NCBI RefSeq assembly: GCF_000296215.2
Contig: NZ_CP013949.1
Coordinates: forward strand, 1,233,501-1,297,500
Direction: 5' to 3'
From: Bradyrhizobium sp. CCGE-LA001
GTDB lineage: Bacteria; Pseudomonadota; Alphaproteobacteria; Rhizobiales; Xanthobacteraceae
DNA: 64,000 bases
The notes below the pieces were generated by a model, which saw only the letters and a program-made list of their open reading frames with translations, made no database searches and had not been told where the DNA came from. Shown here piece by piece: positions 34,155 to 42,561 of the stretch; the first letter of the stretch is position 1; the number at the start of each line of letters is the position of its first letter. Made by a program: the position numbers and the translations under genes.

Positions 34155-34853
34155 CTACGCCGCGTCGACGAGCACGATCTCGGAATCTTCCAGTGCGGTG
34201 ATCGTCAGCCGGTCCTCGTTGCGGATCGCGGCGCCATCGCGGGCGTTGACGCGCACGCCATTGATCTCGACCACGCCCGCCGCGGGCACGAGATAGAGAT
34301 GACGCGACTTCTGCGGCGCGTATTCCGCGCTCTCGCCCGCCTTCAGCGTGGTGGCGAGCACCCGCGCGTCGGCGCGGATCGGCAGCGCATCAATGTCGCC
34401 TTCAATTCCGCTCGCGATGGTGACGAGCTTGCCGGACCGGTCTGCCTTCGGGAACGGCTTCGAACCCCAGGTCGGCTGACCGCCGCGCGCCGTCGGCTCG
34501 ATCCAGATCTGGAAGATCCGCGTCTGGGTCGGTTCGAGATTGTACTCGGAGTGGCGGATGCCACTGCCGGCGCTCATCACCTGCACGTCGCCCGCTTCGG
34601 TACGTCCCTCGTTGCCGAGGCTGTCCTGATGTGTGATCGCGCCCTCGCGCACATACGTGATGATTTCCATGTTGGCATGGGGATGGGCGGGAAAACCGGT
34701 GTTCGGCGCGATCTCATCGTCGTTCCACACCCGCAAGGCGCCATGACCCATGTTGTTCGGATCATAATGGCTTGCGAAGGAGAAATGATGCTTGGCCTTG
34801 AGCCAGCCGTGGTCGGCGCCGCCGAGCTTTGCGAAAGGTCTGAGTTCGATCAT
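34155..34853 (-). CDS. Pirin-family protein
   Basis: 232 residues, bicupin. The metal-binding HHHE set is present: His57 and His59 in FPAHPHANME, His101 and Glu103 in GIRHSEYN. Bacterial pirins of this type have quercetin 2,3-dioxygenase-like activity or redox-sensing roles. The C-terminal cupin starts at about residue 140. It lies between the SDR gene and wrbA on the same strand. Confidence 0.9.
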   Translation of the reverse strand: MIELRPFAKLGGADHGWLKAKHHFSFASHYDPNNMGHGALRVWNDDEIAPNTGFPAHPHANMEIITYVREGAITHQDSLGNEGRTEAGDVQVMSAGSGIRHSEYNLEPTQTRIFQIWIEPTARGGQPTWGSKPFPKADRSGKLVTIASGIEGDIDALPIRADARVLATTLKAGESAEYAPQKSRHLYLVPAAGVVEINGVRVNARDGAAIRNEDRLTITALEDSEIVLVDAA

Positions 34854-34874
34854 CTGCGTAATTCCTTGACTTGA

Positions 34875-34909
34875 GCGGGTTTGGCGCCTGAATCAGGCGC
34901 CAAACCCGC
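34875..34909 (-). terminator. Perfect 16-bp hairpin spanning the SDR stop codon
   Basis: GCGGGTTTGGCGCCTG (34875-34890) and CAGGCGCCAAACCCGC (34894-34909) pair perfectly around a 3-base loop. The right arm encodes the last residues of the SDR (Gly-Gly-Phe-Gly-Ala), and the stop codon lies at the loop. There is no U-run. It is probably an intra-operon attenuator or 3'-end stabiliser before the pirin gene. Confidence 0.6.
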
Positions 34910-35645
34910 CGTCGACATTGAGCACGGTGCCGGTGACGAAGGAGGCCTCGGGGCTAGCGAGGAAAACGACGCCCGCCGCGACTTCCTCGGGACGGCCGAA
35001 GCGCTGCAGCGCGTGCTGCTTGCGCTGGGTCTCGGCGAACTCGCCGCCGTCCTTCGGATTCATGTCGGTGTCGATCGAGCCGGGCTGCACCACGTTCACG
35101 GTAATGCCGCGCGGGCCGAGGTCGCGCGCAGCGCCCTTGGTGTAGCCGACCACGGCGGCCTTGGTGGCAACGTAGTCGGCAAGGCCCGGGAATGAGGCGC
35201 GGTCAGCCAGCATCGAGCCGACGGTGACGATGCGGCCACCTTCACCCATCAATTGCGAGGCGGCGCGAATCGCCGCAATCACGCCATGCACGTTGATGGC
35301 ATCCTGACGGTCGAACGCTTCTGCGTCGGCCTTGGCATCGTCGATCGCACCGCCAGCAGCGACGCCGGCATTGTTGACGAGGATGTCGAGACGGCCGAAC
35401 TCCTTTGCGACGTCGTTCACGAGCTGCGTGACGTCTTTCGCCGAGGCCTGGTCGGCCCTGAAGGCGCGCGCCTTGACGCCCTTGGCCTTCAACTCGGCAA
35501 CGACCGCTTCGGCCTTGTCGGGCGAGGCGACGTAGCTGATGGCGACGTCTGCGCCTTCATCGGCGAGCGCGCGGGCGGAAGCCGCGCCGATGCCGCGCGA
35601 GCCGCCGGTGACGAGGGCAACCTTGCCTGAGAGCTTCTTGGTCAT
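34893..35645 (-). CDS. Short-chain dehydrogenase/reductase
   Basis: 250 residues from ATG at 35645 with GGAG eight bases upstream. Classical SDR: cofactor loop VTGGSRGIGAASA near residues 12-24, NNAGVAAGG, and catalytic Tyr-X3-Lys in DYVATKAAVVGYTKG; Ser of the triad lies in TVGSMLADRAS. The C-terminal GTVLNVDGGFGA is typical. It reduces or oxidises a small carbonyl/alcohol with NAD(P)H; the substrate is unknown. It is the first gene of SDR-pirin-wrbA and is divergent from a LysR gene. Confidence 0.9.
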   Translation of the reverse strand: MTKKLSGKVALVTGGSRGIGAASARALADEGADVAISYVASPDKAEAVVAELKAKGVKARAFRADQASAKDVTQLVNDVAKEFGRLDILVNNAGVAAGGAIDDAKADAEAFDRQDAINVHGVIAAIRAASQLMGEGGRIVTVGSMLADRASFPGLADYVATKAAVVGYTKGAARDLGPRGITVNVVQPGSIDTDMNPKDGGEFAETQRKQHALQRFGRPEEVAAGVVFLASPEASFVTGTVLNVDGGFGA

Positions 35646-35719
35646 TGGAATCTCCATTGCTGGAATTGCGATTGACCCTTGGATAAGCCTCCGTCTGTGG
35701 TATAGAAATAGAAACTGTT

Positions 35720-35734
35720 GAAACACATTGTTTC
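35720..35734. promoter_or_regulatory. Likely LysR operator between the SDR and LysR genes
   Basis: GAAACACATTGTTTC: perfect 6-bp arms GAAACA/TGTTTC around CAT, located 28 bases before the LysR start and 75 bases before the SDR start. A partial repeat GAAACTGTT precedes it at about 35711. Position and symmetry suit autoregulation and control of the divergent SDR-pirin-wrbA set. Confidence 0.6.
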
Positions 35735-35762
35735 CTAATTTATCCCGATTGGATCGCCCGCC

Positions 35763-36698
35763 ATGGCAAAACTCCCGGATTTCGAAGCGCTCGCGATTTT
35801 CGCAAAAGTCGTGGAGTTGCGGTCCTTTGCGGGGGCCGCAGGCGAACTCGCGATGTCCAAGGCGACCGTTTCCAAGGCGGTCACGCGGCTGGAGGAGCGG
35901 CTCGGGGCCCGGCTGTTCAATCGCACCTCGCGTCGGCTCGCCTTGACCGACGCCGGGCACAAGCTCGCCGAGCGCGCGACGCGCCTTTTAGTCGATGGCG
36001 AGGCCGCGGAGAACGAGGCGCTGGCGCAATCGGTTGCGCCGCGCGGGCTGGTCCGGCTCGCCGTGCCCATGACGTTCGGCATCAAGGCGGTGGCGCCGCT
36101 GCTCCCGGAATTCCTCCAGGCCTATCCGGAAGTCTCGGTCGATCTGCATCTGAGCGACGCGACCGTCGATCTGATCGGCGAGGGGTTCGACATGGCGGTG
36201 CGGATCGCCCGGCTGCCGGACTCGTCACTGATCGCGCGGCAGCTCTTCACCATGCCGCGCTACACCGTGGCCGCGCCGTCCTATCTGAAGCAGCACGGGC
36301 GGCCGACGCATCCGATGCATCTGGCCGAGCACAAATGCTTCAGCTACGCCTATCTCTCGACGCCCAATGTCTGGCACTACACCAATTCGGCGGGCGAGCA
36401 GGCCAGCGTGCGCCCGGGCGGCCCGCTTCGCGTCAACAATGGCGAGGCGGTGATGCCGGCGCTGATCGCAGGCCTGGGCATCGCCGAGCTGCCCGAATTC
36501 ATCGTCGGCGAGGCGATCTCGTCCGGCGCGGTCGAAGTGATCCTGAAGGATTGGAAGCAGCCTGAAGGCGCCGTGCATCTGGTGACGCCGCCCGGCGGCC
36601 CGCGCCCCGCTCGTGTCGAGGCGCTCGCGGATTTCCTCGCAGCGAAGCTGCCGGGCACCTGCAAGCGCCGGACGAAGAATGGTGCGAAGACTAGATAG
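35763..36698 (+). CDS. LysR-family transcriptional regulator
   Basis: 311 residues. N-terminal winged HTH (FAGAAGELAMSKATVSKAVT, RLEERLGARLFNRTSRRLAL), effector domain from about residue 90 (VRLAVPMTFGIKAVAPLLPE). It belongs to the same broad group as the regulator at 9994. Divergent from the SDR-pirin-wrbA genes, which are its likely targets. Confidence 0.92.
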   Translation: MAKLPDFEALAIFAKVVELRSFAGAAGELAMSKATVSKAVTRLEERLGARLFNRTSRRLALTDAGHKLAERATRLLVDGEAAENEALAQSVAPRGLVRLAVPMTFGIKAVAPLLPEFLQAYPEVSVDLHLSDATVDLIGEGFDMAVRIARLPDSSLIARQLFTMPRYTVAAPSYLKQHGRPTHPMHLAEHKCFSYAYLSTPNVWHYTNSAGEQASVRPGGPLRVNNGEAVMPALIAGLGIAELPEFIVGEAISSGAVEVILKDWKQPEGAVHLVTPPGGPRPARVEALADFLAAKLPGTCKRRTKNGAKTR

Positions 36699-36703
36699 AC
36701 CCT

Positions 36704-36746
36704 TGGTGGGCACGACGCGCGAAGAGCGCGCCTTTGTCCACCTACG
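36704..36746. repeat. Truncated type C palindromic element
   Basis: The sequence from GGTGGGCACGACGCGC to CCTTTGTCCACCTACG resembles the right half of the element at 6469-6560, with a few changes. It lies directly after the LysR gene. Confidence 0.55.
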
Positions 36747-36767
36747 CGAACTCTCATTGCAGCCCGA

Positions 36768-37025
36768 CTACGACACCTTCACGCCGTTGATCGAGACGAT
36801 ACGCAAGCTCGGTTTGATCGTCTCGTCCAGCTGCGCCTTCAATTCGTGAACGCGCGGGTCGTTCGATCGCTTCGCGCAAACCCCGTATTGATGGACAGAT
36901 TGCGCCAAGGCGCGCCGCGCTTCCGGCGTGCGGTTCAATTCGGGTTTTGAAAGCCGCAAGACGATCGCCGCGAGATTCACCAGCATCTCGTCCAGCGCGA
37001 CGTCGATGGTTGCCAGATTCCGCAT
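36768..37025 (-). CDS. Small hypothetical protein
   Basis: 85 residues (MRNLATIDVALDEMLVNLAA). Predicted mostly helical and cytoplasmic, with one Cys and no membrane segment. GGGAGA precedes the ATG. It lies between the LysR gene and the TctC-type gene, on the opposite strand. No domain recognised. Composition and ribosome site favour a real gene. Confidence 0.5.
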   Translation of the reverse strand: MRNLATIDVALDEMLVNLAAIVLRLSKPELNRTPEARRALAQSVHQYGVCAKRSNDPRVHELKAQLDETIKPSLRIVSINGVKVS

Positions 37026-37174
37026 TACTCACTCTCCCTGAGAGGGCAACAGCGGGTCCAGATATGCGTTCCTGGCGAGGCCGAACATGGCTAACGCTTC
37101 GTAAACATCTTGTTCTTGCCGGTTGGCGCGTTAGGCTGAGAGCGAAACAAAGAACATCGGGGGAGGCTCCCATC

Positions 37175-38161
37175 ATGGACCGACGCGAACTGTTGCGCGC
37201 CGCTGCCGCACTGCCGCTGTTGCGCGCTGCGTTCCCCGAGGAGGCCTTCGCCCAAACCTATCCGGCGCGCAACATCACCATGATCGTGCCCTTTCCCGCC
37301 GGCGGGCAGGCCGATCTTGCTGCGCGCCCAGTGGCACAGGCGCTGGAGCGGATCCTCGGCAAGCCCGTGATCGTCGACAACAGGGCGGGCGGAGGCGGCG
37401 GCTCGGTCGGCAATGCCGCCGCGGCGCGCGCTGAGCCAGATGGCTACACGCTGCTGATGACGCTGTCCTCGCTCGCGGTGCTCCCCGAGGCCGATCGGTT
37501 GTTCGATCGTCCCGTTGCCTACGAAGTCGCGCAGTTCATGCCGATCGCGCGCGTGCTCGCCGATCCGACGCTGCTCGCGGTGCCGGCCTCGGCGCCATGG
37601 AAGACGGCACAGGACTTCGTCGAGGATGCCAAGGCGCGCCCGGGCCAGATCACTTACGGCTCATCGGGGCCCTACGGCACGTTGCACGTGGCGATGGAGA
37701 TGTTCGCAAACAGCGCCGGCATCAAGCTGCTCCACGTGCCATTTCGCGGTGCAGGTCCCGCGCTGACGGCGATCCTCAGCGGGACCGTGCAGGCAATCGC
37801 CGCCGCACCCGGCACGCTGAAGCCACAGGTCGACGACGGCAAGCTGCGGGTGCTCGGCAATTGCGGCGCGAAGCGCATCCCGAGCTTCCCCGACCTGCCG
37901 ACCTTCCAGGAGATCGGCTACAAGGACGTCGAGTTTTACATCTGGGCCGGTCTGTTCGCGCAGAGTTCGCTTCCGGCACCGATCGCGGCTCGGCTGCGCG
38001 AAGCGATGGCCGAAGCGATGAGAAGTCCCGATGTGCTGAAGGCCTTCGAGACCTCCGGCAGTCTCGTCGCCTATCAGGACGCCCCCGCATTCTCCGAGTT
38101 CGTCGCGGCCGACAGCGCGCGGCTGATCGCGGCCGTGAAGAAGATCGGCAAGGTGGAGTAG
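37175..38161 (+). CDS. TctC/Bug-family tripartite transporter binding protein
   Basis: 328 residues from ATG at 37175 with GGGGGAGG upstream. A signal peptide with Tat-like RR (MDRRELLRAAAALPLL ... EAFAQ) leads into Bug motifs: TMIVPFPAGGQADLAARP, VDNRAGGGGGSVG, DGYTLLM, ITYGSSGPYGTLHVA and LHVPFRGAGPAL. It is a periplasmic binding protein for carboxylates or similar ligands. No TctA/TctB membrane partners are nearby, as is common for orphan Bug proteins. Confidence 0.9.
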   Translation: MDRRELLRAAAALPLLRAAFPEEAFAQTYPARNITMIVPFPAGGQADLAARPVAQALERILGKPVIVDNRAGGGGGSVGNAAAARAEPDGYTLLMTLSSLAVLPEADRLFDRPVAYEVAQFMPIARVLADPTLLAVPASAPWKTAQDFVEDAKARPGQITYGSSGPYGTLHVAMEMFANSAGIKLLHVPFRGAGPALTAILSGTVQAIAAAPGTLKPQVDDGKLRVLGNCGAKRIPSFPDLPTFQEIGYKDVEFYIWAGLFAQSSLPAPIAARLREAMAEAMRSPDVLKAFETSGSLVAYQDAPAFSEFVAADSARLIAAVKKIGKVE

Positions 38162-38297
38162 GGCGGCATCGCATTGGCCCGGCGAATCGCCGGGTGAACA
38201 GGTTCCAAGTCCGCTTTCACATTTTGTTGTTGGTCCAGAACCGGGTCCCGCCTCATTGATTGATGAGAATTCAAGGGAATCGAGAAGGGACCGGGAC

Positions 38298-38654
38298 ATG
38301 CGAGCAGAGCGGATTGCGCTGGGTCTGGCGCTTGCGGTCGGTGGCATCGCCGCGCAGGGCGCAGCGTTGGCCCAGGAATATCGCGGCACAATGGAACAGC
38401 AGATGGCGTGCACACCCGATGTGTGGCGGCTGTGCAGCGACCAGATTCCGGACAGGAACCGCATCGTGGCTTGCTTGCAGCAGAACACTCCGCAGTTGTC
38501 GAGCGGGTGCCGTGCGGTGTTCCAGTCCAACAATCAGGTGCAGCCGCAGCAGCCGGTGCCGCGCAACCGCATCGCGCCGCCACCGCGTTATAACAATGCG
38601 CCTCCGCCTCCGTACGCGCAGCCGCGGCCCTATTATGATGAGGACGACGATTAG
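38298..38654 (+). CDS. Small secreted cysteine-rich protein
   Basis: 118 residues from ATG at 38298. Signal peptide (MRAERIALGLALAVGGIAAQ, cleavage near ALAQ), then a compact Cys-X7-Cys-X12-Cys-X11-Cys module (about 36-71; ACTPDVWRLC ... SSGC) probably forming two disulfides, then a Gln/Pro/Tyr-rich tail ending in Asp/Glu. Proteins with this cysteine pattern recur in Bradyrhizobium; the function is unknown to me. Confidence 0.72.
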   Translation: MRAERIALGLALAVGGIAAQGAALAQEYRGTMEQQMACTPDVWRLCSDQIPDRNRIVACLQQNTPQLSSGCRAVFQSNNQVQPQQPVPRNRIAPPPRYNNAPPPPYAQPRPYYDEDDD

Positions 38655-38710
38655 CGCTGCCTGGCGCAAGGTACGCAGCGTAAGCGCCAGATGCGGTTGT
38701 ACCGCTTCGT

Positions 38711-39544
38711 TCAGCGCTCCCCCTTGCTGTCCGACTCAGGTCGATGGCCAAGCGCCATCCGCAAGACAACACCGAAGAGAATGGCTGCGACTGGCCAATG
38801 GAACCAGATTTTATGCGCGCCAGTGAACAGATTGATTAGAATCAAAAAGCCCGACACCGTGAGGGCCGCTGCAACCGGGCGTGGCAGTTTCGCCAGCCAA
38901 TCCGAGACGACACTCGTCCATGAGGATGGACCGTGCCCGTCGTCCATCCGCATAGCACCGGCTTCCTTCCGGCGAGCTGGGCTTTCGTTGACCGCGAAGC
39001 TCCCTCGGCCGGCGGCTTGGTCGCCCAAGGTCACCCGATAGCTGGTCAAGGGAGCAATGTTCTTCATGGGCCGCTGGCCGAGACAGTCGAAGCCGACGGA
39101 CAGTTTGTTGTGCACCTGATCGTAGACCGAGCTCGAGATGACGACGCCGCCGGGGTCAGCGAGTTCTTGCAGCCGCGACGCAATATTGACTCCGTCGCCA
39201 TAGATGTCGGAGCCATCAACCATCACATCTCCGAGGTTGATGCCGATGCGAAATCGCATCGGGTTCACGCGAGAGGGGTCTGAATCCTGATTTGAGATCT
39301 CTTGCTGAATCTCGACCGCGCATTGCACGGCCTCGACGACGCTGGCGAACTCGGCGATCACGGCATCGCCCCAGGTATTCACGATGCGGCCGTCGTGACG
39401 CTCGACCAACCCCGCAATGGCAGTGCGGTAGCGGCGGAGCGTCTCCAGCGTTCCCGCCTCGTCTGCTTCCATGAGGCGAGAATAGCCGTACACATCGGCG
39501 CACAGCACCGTTGTCAGCCGTCGTTTTACCTTCTCGTCGGGCAT
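38711..39544 (-). CDS. Class III adenylate/guanylate cyclase with C-terminal membrane segments
   Basis: 277 residues from ATG at 39544 (MPDEKVKRRLTTVLCADVYG). The catalytic domain comes first: metal-binding Asp17 (ADVYGYSRL) and Asp60 (TWGDAVIAEF), GINLGDVMVDGSDIYGDGVN, and NIASRL with the transition-state Asn/Arg. Two hydrophobic segments follow at the C-terminus (AALTVSGFLILINLF; PVAAILFGVVLRMAL), so the cyclase is tethered at the inner membrane by its end. No sensor domain is fused. The TetR-free neighbourhood gives no clue to the signal. Confidence 0.85.
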   Translation of the reverse strand: MPDEKVKRRLTTVLCADVYGYSRLMEADEAGTLETLRRYRTAIAGLVERHDGRIVNTWGDAVIAEFASVVEAVQCAVEIQQEISNQDSDPSRVNPMRFRIGINLGDVMVDGSDIYGDGVNIASRLQELADPGGVVISSSVYDQVHNKLSVGFDCLGQRPMKNIAPLTSYRVTLGDQAAGRGSFAVNESPARRKEAGAMRMDDGHGPSSWTSVVSDWLAKLPRPVAAALTVSGFLILINLFTGAHKIWFHWPVAAILFGVVLRMALGHRPESDSKGER

Positions 39545-39599
39545 GGTTCCTACATTAGCCTCCCGGACCGGCAAATGCATCAGGCATCCTGCAGCCGCC

Positions 39600-40067
39600 T
39601 TATGGTCTGATCTCGCAGACATCGACCCATTCGGCCGCGGTCAGCTCGGCCATCCGATCAGGCGTGATGCGCACCGCGCTGTGGGTCGAGCCTGCGGCCG
39701 GCACCACCACGTCGAAAGCTTTCAGCGAGACGTCGCAATAGATCGGCAGCGGCACCTTCAGCCCGAACGGGCAGACGCCGCCGACTTCGTGGCCGGTGAT
39801 CTCGGCGACCTCCTCCAGCCCCAGCATCTTCGGCTTGCCGCCGAACTGCGCCTTCACCTTCTTGTTGTCCATGCGCGACGTGCCGCTCGCGACGATCAGG
39901 ATCACGCGCTCGCCGATGCGCAAGGACAGGGTCTTGGCGATCCGGCCGGGCTCGACGCCATAGGCTTCGGCGGCCAGCGTCACGGTGGCGGAGCTGATCG
40001 GGGATTCGATGACTGATATGTCGGGGGCTTTTTCGGCGAAGAAATCGCGGACGGATTGAAGGCTCAT
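39600..40067 (-). CDS. YbaK/ProX-family aminoacyl-tRNA deacylase
   Basis: 155 residues from ATG at 40067. YbaK fold: catalytic-lysine region KTLSLRIGERVILIVASG, MDNKKVKAQFG, and the glycine-rich GHEVGGVCPFGLK. Members hydrolyse mischarged tRNA in trans, such as Cys-tRNAPro or Ala-tRNAPro. It lies 49 bases after the HAD gene on the same strand. Confidence 0.9.
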   Translation of the reverse strand: MSLQSVRDFFAEKAPDISVIESPISSATVTLAAEAYGVEPGRIAKTLSLRIGERVILIVASGTSRMDNKKVKAQFGGKPKMLGLEEVAEITGHEVGGVCPFGLKVPLPIYCDVSLKAFDVVVPAAGSTHSAVRITPDRMAELTAAEWVDVCEIRP

Positions 40068-40116
40068 TCCAAACAGCTCATTCCAGACTCGTGGGCAGGC
40101 GACGTGATGCAATCCC

Positions 40117-40848
40117 TCAAGCGATGCCTGGCAGCTCTGAAAGCGCGCGGATGCGATGATCCGGCGCGAAGCCGAGCTCGTCCATCTGGGTGCGGATCGC
40201 CCTGAACATCGTCAGCGGTGCCACGACTTCGTTCTCGACGCAAGCCAGCGCCATGGCTTCGGGCGTCACCCGTTCGATCCACGCCACAGTCAGCCCGAAC
40301 GACTTCGCCCCCGCGGCGTCCCACGGATTGGAGGAGACGAACAGAACCTCGCTCGGCTGGGTGCCGAGCACCTCGCCGATCAGCTCATAAGCCTCAGGAC
40401 TCGGCTTGAAGATCTTCTTCGCGTCCACGCTGATGGTGGCATCGAGCAGGGTGTCGAGGCCGGAGTTGCGCACGAGCGCATTGAGCATGTCCGGACTGCC
40501 ATTGGAGAGGATGGCCAGCTGGCGCGGTTTCAAGGCGGCAAGCGCTGCGGTCGCGTCCGGATAGAGATCGAGCTGCAGATATTTCCCGATGACGCGCTCG
40601 AATGCGTCGTTCTCGTAAGCGAGCCCCAGCATGCGCAGCGTATAGGCGAGCGAGTCGCGGGTGACGGCGGCAAGATCCTGGTAGCGCCGCATCAGCGAGC
40701 GCAGCCAGGTGTATTCGAGCTGCTTGATGCGCCAGACCTGCGTGATGAGCTCGCCATAACCCGGGAACGCATCCTCGGTGATTTCGGCGACCGACTGGAT
40801 GTCGTAGAGCGTCCCGTAGGCATCGAAGACGACGGCTTTGATGCTCAT
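40117..40848 (-). CDS. L-2-haloacid dehalogenase-like HAD hydrolase (type II)
   Basis: 243 residues. HAD fold with nucleophile Asp9 in FDAYGTLYD, LAILSNGSPDML (motif II), KIFKPSPEAYEL with the motif III Lys, and FVSSNPWDAAGAKSFG (motif IV). The SSNPWDAAGA form is the signature of type II haloacid dehalogenases, which convert L-2-halo acids to D-2-hydroxy acids. It may act on another small acid in vivo. Confidence 0.9.
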   Translation of the reverse strand: MSIKAVVFDAYGTLYDIQSVAEITEDAFPGYGELITQVWRIKQLEYTWLRSLMRRYQDLAAVTRDSLAYTLRMLGLAYENDAFERVIGKYLQLDLYPDATAALAALKPRQLAILSNGSPDMLNALVRNSGLDTLLDATISVDAKKIFKPSPEAYELIGEVLGTQPSEVLFVSSNPWDAAGAKSFGLTVAWIERVTPEAMALACVENEVVAPLTMFRAIRTQMDELGFAPDHRIRALSELPGIA

Positions 40849-40994
40849 TGGCTATCCTTCCATGCCGTTGCGGTCACGACGACCTCGCTTGGGGGAATGG
40901 CCCTAATCGTCAGCTTACCAAACCCGTATCGAAAATCTGCCGATCCAAAGCGTGATCGGCGGGGTTCAATCGGCCGCAGCTTATTGATCGTTGA

Positions 40995-41528
40995 TCAGGA
41001 ATCAACAGGCAGCTCTGTTGTAGACTTGGTCACAGCCAGAACAATCTCGCTGGTGTAGGCCCGAACACCGGGGGCCACCTTCAACATGCGCCGTGCAAAC
41101 TCTTGATAGTGCGCAACATCGCGGCTGCGGACCAGGAGGATGTAATCGGTATCGCCAGCGATCAGCATGCATTGCGACACACGCGGAGAAGCCATCATTC
41201 GCGCTTCGAACGTGTGCATCATCGCTTCGGTTGGTCCGTCGAGCTTCAGGCGGACAACGGTAAGCAATGGATAACCCAATGCCTCAGCAGATAGCAGAGA
41301 TACTGTGCGTTCGATGATCCCCGCGCTCCTCAGGCGGCGCACGCGTTTCAAGCAGGCCGGAGGCGACAGGCCGATTTCATCTGCCAAAACCTGGTTTGCG
41401 ATCAGTCCATTCTGCTGCAAAGCCCGCAGAATTCGTCTGTCGATCTCGTCGAGCACGAAATAGTGCGCTGCGTCCGGCTTTCGTTTTTGAAAGCCTTGTA
41501 CCTTTTTTGGGGAGCTCGATTTCTTCAT
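40995..41528 (-). CDS. Lrp/AsnC-family transcriptional regulator
   Basis: 177 residues from ATG at 41528, with a basic N-terminal extension (MKKSSSPKKVQGFQKRKPD) before the HTH (LDEIDRRILRALQQNGLIAN; LSPPACLKRVRRLRSAGI). The RAM domain follows (YPLLTVVRLKLDG; IAGDTDYILLVRSRD). Divergent from the frameshifted EamA transporter gene, so it probably controlled this exporter in response to an amino acid. Confidence 0.9.
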   Translation of the reverse strand: MKKSSSPKKVQGFQKRKPDAAHYFVLDEIDRRILRALQQNGLIANQVLADEIGLSPPACLKRVRRLRSAGIIERTVSLLSAEALGYPLLTVVRLKLDGPTEAMMHTFEARMMASPRVSQCMLIAGDTDYILLVRSRDVAHYQEFARRMLKVAPGVRAYTSEIVLAVTKSTTELPVDS

Positions 41529-41611
41529 CCGAGTATTGTTAGGGCCATTAGGCACCAAAATCACTGAAAAAAAGAAATCTGCATCGTCGACCAATGGGCT
41601 AGCTTTGCGTC

Positions 41612-42561
41612 ATGAATTCTCAGGCATTTCGACTCGAAAGATCGGCGCCGATGACGCCAAGCGGCGTTTCCGCGCGAGGTGTCGCCTGGATGCTGCTGCT
41701 CGCCGTGATGTGGGGGCTTTCGATCCCGGTTACCAAATATGGTCTTCAGTCGGTGCCTCCGCTGACGTTGACCGCAATGCGGTTTGCCATCGCGGTGCTG
41801 TTGCTCTTCGTATGCACGATCGGCAAGCCGACGCTCGCTTTGAAGGCGCTTCCTCGCGCGGCTGCCCTCGGCGTTTTGGGAATCGGCGTCGGCCAGGTCG
41901 CACAGGCTTTCGGCATCGAGGGAACGACCGCGTCCGTCGGGACGATCATTTCGGCAACCATTCCCATCTTTGTCGTCGTGTTCGCGGCTCTTCGACTGGG
42001 ACAGCGCGTCACCGGCCGCCAGCAGCTTGGTCTACTGACTGCGTTCGCCGGCATCGGTCTGGTTGCGCTCGGACAAGATCAGGTGACGGGCTCGGTGGTT
42101 TCGTCTGGTGTGGTTGGCGCCTTCTGGATGCTGCTCTCGGCCGTCGCGATCGCGTTCTACTACGTCTGGAGCGTCGAACTTACGCGCGAGTATGATACCG
42201 CGGCCGTCGCGGCCTGGAGCACGCTCTTTGGGTTCCTTGCGCTGATGCCATGGTGCGCTTGGGAGCTGTCGCACAGCGATGTCCATCTCACGGGTGGGGT
42301 CGTTGCTGCAGCCGCCTACCTCGGGGTGGCGGTCAGTGTCGCAGGGCTGTTCCTCTGGCTGTACATCCTGAAGACAGTTTCAGCTCCGCTCGCGGCGAGC
42401 GTTCAGTATCTTCAGCCCGTGTCGGCATTGCGGCGGCGGCTGTGATGTTCGGTGACGCGCTCGGGCTGCATTTCGGCGCTGGCGTCGTCCTCATCCTCGT
42501 CGGTCTTGCCTTGGCGGTGGCCACCCGGCGCAAAGCCGAGGAAGCAGTGCCGCACGAATGA
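41612..42561 (+). pseudogene. EamA/DMT-family transporter, frameshifted
   Basis: Reads in one frame from 41612 to about 42420 (MNSQAFRLERSAPM; EamA repeats with LAVMWGLSIPVTKYG and VVGAFWMLLSAVAIAFYYVW), through SVQYLQPV. The family continuation GIAAAAVMFGDALGL then follows in the next frame to the stop at 42561. A single missing base at 42419-42421 explains it; the uncorrected frame ends at 42445 (277 residues). The restored protein would be about 316 residues with ten helices. The restored stop overlaps the next start as ATGA, supporting the repair. Either a recent pseudogene or a sequencing error. Confidence 0.85.

Noticed and set aside
40983..41002. TTGATCAGGAATCAA resembling an FNR/FixK site
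   Set aside because: The spacer is five bases, not the four needed for TTGAT-N4-ATCAA, and it lies at the 3' end of a gene.
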